Shown: positions 6,294 through 11,337 of the stretch, in pieces
How the letters are laid out: each line of letters opens with the position of its first letter
Numbering within the stretch: position 1 is the stretch's first letter
DNA from: SHWC01 sp945902735
GTDB lineage: Bacteria; Pseudomonadota; Alphaproteobacteria; UBA828
Assembly: GCA_945902735.1 (NCBI GenBank)
Contig: CAMDNF010000086.1
Span: 1-11,337, forward strand
Length of the DNA stretch: 11,337 bases
Direction: 5' to 3'
Program-made: the position numbers and the translations under genes
Notes under the pieces: model-generated
Told to the model about the DNA's origin: nothing
The model's database searches: none
The model's input: only the letters and a program-made list of their open reading frames with translations

Positions 6294-8072
6294 ATGGCGC
6301 GCGCCCTCGGCCCCCACACGCTCTTCATCGACGATGGCGATTTGCCGCCGCGCGATTTGATCGGCGGCAAGGCGTGGAGCCTCGCGCGTATGAGCGCGAT
6401 GGGGCTTGCCGTGCCGCCGGCTTTCGTGGTGACGACCGAAGCCTGTCGTGCCTTTCTGGCGGACGGCAATTTGCCCGCGGGCCTCATCAATGAATTGTCC
6501 GCCGGGATCGCGGCGATCGAGGCGGCGACCGGGCGACGCTTCGGCCACGGCCCGCGCCCGCTCCTTGTATCGGTCCGCTCCGGTGCCGCGATCAGCATGC
6601 CGGGCATGATGGATACGGTGCTCAATCTCGGGCTGAATGACGCAACTGAGGTGGCGCTTGCGGCGGAAAGCGGCGATGCCGCCTTTGCGCGTGACAGCCA
6701 TCGGCGTTTCCTCGAAATGTTCGGGCGCATTGTTTTGAAGGCGACGCTGGTTGAGCTTGATCCAACGGCCGATCTCGCCACGTGGCGCGCCAAGATCAAC
6801 GCGCAAGGCGCGGGCGATGTGCCAAGCGAGCCGCACGCCCAATTGGAAGCGACGGTGCGCGCTGTGTTTGAATCGTGGAACTCAAGACGCGCCAAGCGTT
6901 ATCGCGACCACCACGGCATTCCGCACGAGGCCGGCACGGCGGTGACGGTGCAGGCCATGATCTTCGGTAACCTAAGCGACGATAGCGGCACGGGCGTGTT
7001 GTTCAGCCGCAACCCCTTGACCGGCGATCCGGCACCTTTTGGTGAATATCTCGCGCGCGCCCAAGGTGAAGACGTGGTCTCGGGCACGCGCACGCCCGAG
7101 CCGCTTTCGGCGCTCGCCAAAAAGCACCCCGCGATCCACGCCGAGCTTCTGCGTGCGGCGCGCTTGTTGGAGGCGGCCGAGCGCGACGTGCAGGACATCG
7201 AGTTCACCGTCGAGCGCGGCAAGCTCTACCTACTGCAAGCGCGCGCGGCGAAACGCGCGCCCGAGGCGGCCGTGGCGCTCGCGGTTGAGTTCGTCAAAGA
7301 GGGCCGCATCGATCAGGTGACGGCGTTAGGCCGCGTCAGCGCCGACCAGGTGCGCAGTATTTTGCGGCCGCGCTTGAAGCACGGCGAGGCCGAGCGTGGC
7401 GTTGTGCTGGCCCAAGGCGAGGGCGCGTGCCCGGGCGTCGGTGTTGGCGCCGTGGTCGGCGATGCCGATGCGGCGGAGGCCGCCGCGCGCGAGGGCAAAT
7501 CGGTGGTGCTCGTGCGCCCCACCACGAGTCCGGAGGACGTTCATGGCATGATCGCGGCCAAGGCGATCGTCACCGCGGAGGGCGGTTCGACCTGCCACGC
7601 CGCGGTGGTGAGCCGCTCACTTGGGCTCCCATGCGTCGTCGGTTGCGGGCCAACCGCCCTTCATGCCTTGATGGGGCGCACCGTCACGGTCGATGGCGGG
7701 GCGGGACGAGTTTATGACGGCGCGCTTGGCGTGGTCGAGCCAAGCGAGCGCGACGATCCGATTTTGTCGCAGCTCGCAGCCTGGGCCGCGCCGCACGCGC
7801 CGATCAACGTCTACCGCGCCGATCAAGCGCCCGCGGGCGCCAGAATCGCCGACCTCGACCGTATGGAAGGTGGCGAGGAGCCGGAGTTGATGTCACGCCT
7901 GGTCGCGGGCTATGACGGCGCGCGCGGCCGGGCCTTGGCGAGCGATGCCGGTGTCATGGCGGCGGTCAGAGCTGGCCTTAAATTCATCGTGATTTCACCG
8001 GTCTTGCCGGCTCTGCTCGCGGCGTGCGCGGCAGTCTCCGAGCGAGCATCGGTCGAGGAGCCCGTATCGTGA
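6294..8072 (+). CDS. Short PPDK-like protein: ATP-grasp plus phospho-histidine domain, no TIM barrel
   Basis: This 592-residue protein aligns by eye with the first two-thirds of pyruvate phosphate dikinase. DDGDLPPRDLIGGKAWSLARM and VPPAFVVTTEACRAF open the N-terminal ATP-binding domain. SVRSGAAISMPGMMDTVLNL (R95) follows, then NVQAM-type VQAMIFGNLSDDSGTGV, QGEDVVSGTRTP, and EFTVERGKLYLLQAR with E303, Q315 and R317. The swivel domain holds TAEGGSTCHAAVVSRSLGLP with phospho-histidine H435. These keep a constant offset of 20 from the E323, Q335, R337 and H455 that I recall for Clostridium PPDK. The C-terminal PEP/pyruvate TIM barrel (about 350 residues) is absent; a 110-residue tail from about 483 replaces it. 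It should therefore autophosphorylate from ATP but needs another acceptor site. Shorter PPDK-like proteins are annotated elsewhere, for example in mycobacteria. The ATG at 6294 is chosen because PPDK homology begins there; the stop overlaps the next start by 3 bases (GTGA). Confidence 0.88.
   Translation: MARALGPHTLFIDDGDLPPRDLIGGKAWSLARMSAMGLAVPPAFVVTTEACRAFLADGNLPAGLINELSAGIAAIEAATGRRFGHGPRPLLVSVRSGAAISMPGMMDTVLNLGLNDATEVALAAESGDAAFARDSHRRFLEMFGRIVLKATLVELDPTADLATWRAKINAQGAGDVPSEPHAQLEATVRAVFESWNSRRAKRYRDHHGIPHEAGTAVTVQAMIFGNLSDDSGTGVLFSRNPLTGDPAPFGEYLARAQGEDVVSGTRTPEPLSALAKKHPAIHAELLRAARLLEAAERDVQDIEFTVERGKLYLLQARAAKRAPEAAVALAVEFVKEGRIDQVTALGRVSADQVRSILRPRLKHGEAERGVVLAQGEGACPGVGVGAVVGDADAAEAAAREGKSVVLVRPTTSPEDVHGMIAAKAIVTAEGGSTCHAAVVSRSLGLPCVVGCGPTALHALMGRTVTVDGGAGRVYDGALGVVEPSERDDPILSQLAAWAAPHAPINVYRADQAPAGARIADLDRMEGGEEPELMSRLVAGYDGARGRALASDAGVMAAVRAGLKFIVISPVLPALLAACAAVSERASVEEPVS
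8055..8060 (+). promoter_or_regulatory. Ribosome binding site fixing the GTG start at 8069
   Basis: GAGGAG at 8055-8060 lies 8 bases before GTG at 8069 and inside the end of the preceding gene. It supports the GTG start over an upstream in-frame ATG at 8024, which would add 15 residues without family similarity. Confidence 0.7.
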
Positions 8073-8560
8073 ATCAAAAATTCAAAGACGTCGAAGCCTT
8101 GATCCGCCTGTTCGAGCAATCGAATTGGCAGGAGATCAGCGTCGAGGCCGAGGGCCTTTCAGTCGTGCTCTCGAAGGACCCGAACGCGCCCTATCGCATC
8201 AGCAACCAGCGGGGCGCGTTCGATAGCGCGCCGCGCGCGGCGATGTCGACGCCAACCTCCGCGCCGACCCCACCGCCAACCTTGTCGCCCGCGCCGAGCG
8301 AGGCCGTGCCGACCGGCTGGGTCGTCGTTCGCGCGCCCAATCTCGGCACGTTCTATCGCGCGCCGAAGCCGGGTGCCGAGCCCTATGTCGAGCTCGACCA
8401 AACGATTACCGCCGATACCGAGATTTGTCTGATCGAGGTGATGAAGCTGTTCACGCCGGTCAAGGCGGGAATTGCCGGCCGCATCGCGCGGATCTGCGTC
8501 GAGGATGGCAAGATGGTCGAATACGACGCGCCTCTGTTTTTCATCGAGCCTGTGGCCTAA
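8069..8560 (+). CDS. Biotin carboxyl carrier protein, acetyl-CoA-carboxylase AccB type
   Basis: From the GTG at 8069 the protein has 163 residues, typical of AccB. The N-terminal helix region (KFKDVEALIRLFEQSNWQEI) and EAEGLSVVLSKD match the usual AccB opening. A Pro/Ala/Thr-rich linker spans about 58-81. The biotinyl domain runs from about 84 to the end: RAPNLGTFYRAPKPGAEPYV, then CLIEVMKLFTPV with biotinylated lysine K126, then CVEDGKMVEYDAPLFFIEP. The biotin site reads EVMK rather than the more common EAMK, a tolerated variant. The protein carries carboxybiotin between the biotin carboxylase at 8768 and a carboxyltransferase, probably the one at 10135. It overlaps the PPDK-like gene by 4 bases, so the two are translationally coupled. 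This tie between the phosphotransfer and carboxylation halves of the locus is direct evidence that they belong to one operon. Confidence 0.93.
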   Translation: MNQKFKDVEALIRLFEQSNWQEISVEAEGLSVVLSKDPNAPYRISNQRGAFDSAPRAAMSTPTSAPTPPPTLSPAPSEAVPTGWVVVRAPNLGTFYRAPKPGAEPYVELDQTITADTEICLIEVMKLFTPVKAGIAGRIARICVEDGKMVEYDAPLFFIEPVA

Positions 8561-8583
8561 GGCGGATGGCTGTTATGGCGCCA

Positions 8584-8748
8584 CTCATGCTTCGACAGGC
8601 TCATGCTTCGACAGGCTCAGCATGAGGGCTTTGATTATGGGCCTCATCCTGAGCTTGTCGACCTGCCTGCGCGAAGCCGAACGGCCCGCCGCCCGAAGGG
8701 CTATGGTCCGCAGGGCGGCTTCGCTTCGGCGGAGGCAGGAGGATGAGG
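8584..8748. repeat. Composite intergenic palindromic (REP-like) repeat
   Basis: The gap between the BCCP and biotin carboxylase genes holds nested repeats. A 16-base unit, CTCATGCTTCGACAGG, occurs twice in tandem (8584-8599, 8600-8615), followed by CTCA. A hairpin has arms CTCATGCT (8600-8607) and AGCATGAG (8619-8626). Segment 8609-8626 pairs with 8643-8660 (16 of 18 positions). A larger palindrome pairs CCTCATCCT (8642-8650) with AGGATGAGG (8740-8748), CCTGCCT (8662-8668) with AGGCAGG (8733-8739), and GCGAAGCCG (8671-8679) with CGGCTTCGC (8716-8724). It looks like two dispersed repeat types, one inserted in or next to the other. This CTTCGACAGGCTCAGCATGAG style is, from memory, common between genes in alphaproteobacteria. 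It may fold in RNA and modulate expression of the downstream gene. Confidence 0.8.
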
Positions 8749-8767
8749 CGAGGGGTCGGATGACACA

Positions 8768-9052
8768 ATGAAACGTCTCTTTATCGCGAACCGAGGCGAG
8801 ATTGCCGTGCGCATCATCCGCGCGGCGAAGGCGCTCGGGCTCGAAACCGTGCTCGGCATCTCGACCGCCGATCGCGATACCATGGGCGCTGAGCTCGCCG
8901 ATCGCACCGTCGTGCTCGGCCCGCCCGCCGCACGCGACAGTTATCTGAACATGGCCGCGATCGTTCATGCCGCCCGCGCGAGCGGGTGCGACGCCCTCCA
9001 TCCAGGCTATGGCTTTCTATCCGAGCGCGCCCCCTTCGCCCGGCTCTGCTAG
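8768..9052 (+). CDS. Biotin carboxylase, N-terminal fragment up to the amber codon
   Basis: These 94 residues hold most of the pre-ATP-grasp domain: MKRLFIANRGEIAVRIIRAA, the DALHPGYGFLSERAPFARLC end, and the DSYLNMAAI helix between. The fragment stops just before the strand that would read LAFVGPSAD. On its own it has no ATP-grasp and cannot be catalytic. It could only work by associating with the product of the downstream frame. Confidence 0.7.
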   Translation: MKRLFIANRGEIAVRIIRAAKALGLETVLGISTADRDTMGAELADRTVVLGPPAARDSYLNMAAIVHAARASGCDALHPGYGFLSERAPFARLC

Positions 9053-9064
9053 GAGAACGGCTTG
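9051..9064 (+). promoter_or_regulatory. Possible restart signal: AGGAG overlapping the amber, then TTG
   Basis: The amber TAG and next codon create AGGAG at 9051-9055, followed after 6 bases by TTG at 9062. This mimics the TAGGAG stop/Shine-Dalgarno overlap at 10121-10126 that serves the next gene, so a ribosome stopping at 9052 could plausibly restart. TTG is a rare start, and the arrangement may be coincidence. Confidence 0.35.
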
Positions 9065-10123
9065 GCCTTCGTCGGGCCGAGCGCGGATTCGATCGAGCGC
9101 GTCGGCGATAAAATTTCGGCGCGCAAACTGGCCGAGGAGGCCGGCGTGCCGTTCGTCCCCGGCACCAATCACATTGCAAACGTGATTGATGCCCAGAAGG
9201 CGGCCGAGCGCATTGGCTATCCGGTGGTGATGAAGGCCTCGGCCGGCGGCGGCGGGCGAGGCATGTTCGTGGCGCCCGAGCCGGCCGAGATCGCGGCGCG
9301 CTTTGAGCGCGCCTCCGAAGAGGCGCGCAACGCGTTCGGCGACGGCACGCTCTATATGGAGCGCTATGTCGGCAATGCGCGCCATGTCGAAGTTCAGGTG
9401 ATGGGCGATGGCAAGGGCACCGTGCTGCATTTTGGCGAGCGCGATTGTTCGGCCCAGCGTCGCTATCAAAAAGTTGCCGAGGAAGCGCCGGCCATCATCC
9501 TGCCGCCTCATGTGCGCACCGCTCTGCACGCAGCGGCAATCAAACTCACCAGCCGCATCAATTATCGCAATGCCGGCACGGTTGAGTTTCTCTATGACGT
9601 CGACCGCCAGGAATTCTATTTCATCGAGGTCAATGCCCGCATCCAGGTCGAGCATCCGGTGAGCGAAGCGGTCACCGGCCATGACCTGGTGCAGCTCCAA
9701 TTGCGCGTCGCGGCGGGCGAGGGCCTGAACCTCAAGCAATCCGATATAGGCGTGCAGGGGCACGCGATCGAACTCCGCATCAACGCCGAGAACCCGGCGA
9801 AAAACTTTCTGCCTTCGCCGGGCCGCATCACGGCGTGGCACCCACCGGAAGGTGAAGGCTTTCGGCTCGACAGCCATTGCCGCGCGGGCTACCTCGTGCC
9901 GCCCTTCTATGATTCGATGATCGGCAAGCTGATCGTCCACGGCTCTGATCGCGCCGATGCCTTGCGGCGCGCGGCCGAGGCGCTCCGTACATTCAAGATC
10001 GAGGGCATCACGACCAACCTTGGCTTCCAGGCGGCGTTGGTAGCGCACCCAGATTTTATCGCCAATCAATTCAACACGCGCTGGCTCGAACGTACCTTCC
10101 TGCCCGCGTTTAATATCGCTTAG
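9062..10123 (+). CDS. Biotin carboxylase, ATP-grasp and C-terminal fragment after the amber codon
   Basis: From the TTG at 9062 this frame gives 353 residues with the complete ATP-grasp and C-terminal BC domains: VMKASAGGGGRGMFV, ERYVGNARHVEVQVMGDG, GERDCSAQRRYQKVAEEAP, FIEVNARIQVEH, LPSPGRITAWHPP, YDSMIGKLIV and NTRWLERTF. Catalytic and nucleotide-binding residues all fall in this part. One small departure is QRRYQK where QRRHQK is usual. Missing the N-terminal Rossmann-like domain, it would need the 94-residue fragment for a stable dimer. If the amber is a sequencing error this entry and the previous one merge. Confidence 0.7.
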   Translation: MAFVGPSADSIERVGDKISARKLAEEAGVPFVPGTNHIANVIDAQKAAERIGYPVVMKASAGGGGRGMFVAPEPAEIAARFERASEEARNAFGDGTLYMERYVGNARHVEVQVMGDGKGTVLHFGERDCSAQRRYQKVAEEAPAIILPPHVRTALHAAAIKLTSRINYRNAGTVEFLYDVDRQEFYFIEVNARIQVEHPVSEAVTGHDLVQLQLRVAAGEGLNLKQSDIGVQGHAIELRINAENPAKNFLPSPGRITAWHPPEGEGFRLDSHCRAGYLVPPFYDSMIGKLIVHGSDRADALRRAAEALRTFKIEGITTNLGFQAALVAHPDFIANQFNTRWLERTFLPAFNIA

Positions 10124-10134
10124 GAGTAGGCGCC

Positions 10135-11337
10135 ATGGCGCATATCGAATTCGTCGACGAGACCATGCGCGATGGCCAACAAAGCCTGTGGGGCATGCGC
10201 ATGCAGGCCGGCATGGCGCTACCGATCACGCCGACCGTCGATCAGGTTGGGTTTCGCGTGGTCGATCTGACCGGCTCGTCACTCTTCGAGGTGTTGATCC
10301 GCCATTGCAGCGAAAACCCCTGGGAGGGGCTCGATCTCCTCGTACAGTCCATGCCGAATAGCCGCATCCGGGGCGGCATGCGCTCAAACGCCTCGGTCAC
10401 CTTCGGCGTGACGCCCGATGCGTTGATGGATGCCTGGATGCGCCAGCTTTGCGTCCATGGCTGCCGCAGCTTCTGGATTTATGACGTGCTGTTCAATATC
10501 GATAAAATGCACCGCCTCGCCAAAGTGGCGAAGGGCTTCGACGCCGAAGTGGCGGGCGCGATCATGTTCACGCTCTCGCCGGTCCACACCGACGCCTATT
10601 ATGCCGACAAGGCCGATAGAATTTCGGCCTCGCCCGATATCGATACCATCCTGTTCTACGATACCGCCGGCGTGTTGAACGCCGATCGCATGCGCACGCT
10701 TTTCCCAGCCGTCATCGCGAAGGCACGCGGTAAGCCGATCGAGTTCCATTCGAATAATATTCTGGGCGCCTCGGCGATGGCCTATGTCGAGGCGATCAAG
10801 CTCGGCGTCACCATCCTCCACACCGCGAGCCGACCAATGGCGAACGGTCCCTCGGTGCCTTCGACCGAGGTGATGCTGAGCAATCTGGCGGCGCTCGGCC
10901 ACACCCATGGTCTAAACGAGGCGCTTCTGCCGCCGATCGCCGAGCATTTCGAGAAGGTCGGTCGCGCGGCCGGGTTCCTGGTCAATCAGATGCATGAATA
11001 TGATCTGTTCCATGCGCGCCACCAAATACCGGGCGGCATGATGGGCACGCTGAAAGCCCAACTCGCGCAACACAAAATGTCCGACAAACTGCCCGACGTG
11101 CTGGAGGAGACCGCGCGCGTGCGCCGCGAACTCGGCTATCCCGGCATGGCGACGCCGTTCTCCCAACTCGTCGGCACGCTCGCCGTGCTCAACATCGTCT
11201 CGGGCAAGCGCTATGCCGTGATCCCAGACGAGGTGATCCAATATGCCGCGGGCTATTACGGCCCGACGGTCGCGCCCATCGAACCCGATGTGCTGGACAA
11301 AATCATGAGCGCGCCGCGCGCCAAGGAAGTGCTGGCC
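10135..11337 (+). CDS. Pyruvate carboxylase/oxaloacetate decarboxylase-type carboxyltransferase, incomplete at right edge
   Basis: The 401 codons are open to the window end. AGGAG at 10122-10126 overlaps the previous stop, 8 bases before the ATG. The N-terminus has FVDETMRDGQQSLWGMRM, the DxTxRDxxQS signature of the DRE-TIM carboxyltransferase barrel; D8 is the expected metal ligand. The PYC/OADA domain follows, with RHQIPGGMMGTLKAQL (H296-G300), RELGYPGMATPFSQLVGT (T340) and AVLNIVSGKRYAVIPDEV. The enzyme should move CO2 from carboxybiotin to an acceptor, or the reverse. Two normally conserved metal-site residues differ: the carbamylated lysine of VKDMAG is Tyr (Y175 in LFYDTAGVL), and HTHDTSG reads H205-SNNILG, so the second His is N207. 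The spacing between these motifs matches R. etli pyruvate carboxylase within one residue. Substrate is therefore uncertain; pyruvate should not be assumed. A fused biotin domain beyond the edge cannot be excluded, though a separate BCCP is encoded at 8069. Confidence 0.87.
   Translation, partial: MAHIEFVDETMRDGQQSLWGMRMQAGMALPITPTVDQVGFRVVDLTGSSLFEVLIRHCSENPWEGLDLLVQSMPNSRIRGGMRSNASVTFGVTPDALMDAWMRQLCVHGCRSFWIYDVLFNIDKMHRLAKVAKGFDAEVAGAIMFTLSPVHTDAYYADKADRISASPDIDTILFYDTAGVLNADRMRTLFPAVIAKARGKPIEFHSNNILGASAMAYVEAIKLGVTILHTASRPMANGPSVPSTEVMLSNLAALGHTHGLNEALLPPIAEHFEKVGRAAGFLVNQMHEYDLFHARHQIPGGMMGTLKAQLAQHKMSDKLPDVLEETARVRRELGYPGMATPFSQLVGTLAVLNIVSGKRYAVIPDEVIQYAAGYYGPTVAPIEPDVLDKIMSAPRAKEVLA

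Larger units (their letters stand above)
8768..10123 (+). pseudogene. Biotin carboxylase interrupted by a single in-frame TAG
   Basis: Read through, this frame gives a 451-residue biotin carboxylase (AccC/pyruvate-carboxylase BC type), which uses ATP and bicarbonate to carboxylate biotin on BCCP. Codon 95 is TAG (9050-9052), in FARLC-*-ENGLAFVGPSAD. Frame is identical before and after, so this is a substitution rather than a frameshift; GAG to TAG would explain it. All other family elements are intact: FIANRGEIAVRIIRAAK, HPGYGFLSE, K156-ASAGGGGRGM, GERDCSAQRRYQK, E287-VNARIQVEH (E287, R291, E295), GFRLDSH, YDSMIGKL and a normal C-terminus. Intact downstream sequence means the stop is recent, a sequence error, or tolerated by restart at 9062. 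TAG serves as a normal stop at 4190, 6286 and 10123 in this window, so genome-wide amber recoding is unlikely. I call it pseudogene-like with real doubt. AGGGG (8751-8755) and GGA (8758-8760) precede the ATG. Confidence 0.8.

Noticed and set aside
4752..6895. Long minus-strand frames (301 and 363 codons) over ligase 2 and the PPDK-like gene
   Set aside because: They overlap genes with unambiguous family motifs on the plus strand and carry no motif of their own.
8584..8748. Insertion sequence or CRISPR-like array
   Set aside because: No transposase, no target duplication and only two tandem copies; the structure is that of an intergenic palindromic repeat.
8472..8771. Small plus-strand frame and matching minus-strand frame across the BCCP-carboxylase gap
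   Set aside because: They translate the palindromic repeat (minus-strand LSLSKHEPVEA-like peptide), a well-known artefact of such repeats, and have no independent support.
9050..9052. Pyrrolysine or general amber recoding
   Set aside because: TAG ends at least three other genes here (4188-4190, 6284-6286, 10121-10123), the residue position is not one where a special amino acid is known, and nothing else in the window supports recoding.
9046..9064. Frameshift or insertion in the biotin carboxylase
   Set aside because: The frames on both sides of the TAG are the same and no residues are missing relative to the family; only one codon is abnormal.
9017..10069. 350-codon open frame on the minus strand
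   Set aside because: It is fully antisense to the conserved biotin carboxylase and shows only low-complexity Arg/His/Ala-rich composition typical of high-GC shadow frames.

Overview
The window reads as a high-GC chromosomal fragment from a proteobacterium, most likely an alphaproteobacterium. The support is dense GC-ending codon use, tightly packed genes with GTG starts and stop/Shine-Dalgarno overlaps, and an intergenic palindromic repeat (CTTCGACAGGCTCAGCATGAG / CTCATCCTGAGCTTGTCG type) that I associate with alphaproteobacterial genomes. No rRNA, tRNA, CRISPR array, transposase or integrase was seen, and no gene-free stretch exceeds about 210 bases.

Layout. At the left edge lies the first 38 codons of surE on the minus strand, diverging from everything else. 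All other genes are on the plus strand: an AMP-forming acyl-CoA ligase (221-1762); a 105-base gap with a perfect palindrome and a TTGACA box; then a compact run with gaps of 14 bases or less or 4-base overlaps: a small protein with a phospho-histidine swivel domain (1868-2617), a 520-residue protein I cannot assign (2628-4190), a second AMP-forming acyl-CoA ligase (4194-5669), a winged-helix-like/helical protein (5684-6286), a short PPDK-like protein with ATP-grasp and phospho-histidine domains but no C-terminal TIM barrel (6294-8072), and a biotin carboxyl carrier protein (8069-8560). A 207-base gap with nested inverted repeats follows. Then come a biotin carboxylase interrupted by one in-frame TAG codon (8768-10123) and a pyruvate-carboxylase/oxaloacetate-decarboxylase-type carboxyltransferase (10135 to the right edge, incomplete).

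How the parts may work together (inference). The locus joins three energy-coupling chemistries: ATP-dependent phospho-histidine phosphotransfer (two swivel-domain proteins), biotin-dependent carboxylation (BCCP, BC, CT) and AMP-forming CoA ligation (two enzymes). A PPDK-like protein lacking the pyruvate/PEP barrel must pass its phosphate to some other substrate or partner. This resembles in principle the phenylphosphate synthase plus carboxylase plus CoA-ligase logic of anaerobic phenol degradation, but with a biotin-dependent carboxylase. The carboxyltransferase also departs from its family at two metal-ligand positions (carbamylated Lys to Tyr, second His of HxH to Asn), which suggests a different substrate or mechanism. 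The substrate cannot be named from sequence. The strongest items for follow-up are the amber codon in the biotin carboxylase, the altered carboxyltransferase site, the barrel-less PPDK-like protein with its second swivel protein, and the unassigned 520-residue protein.
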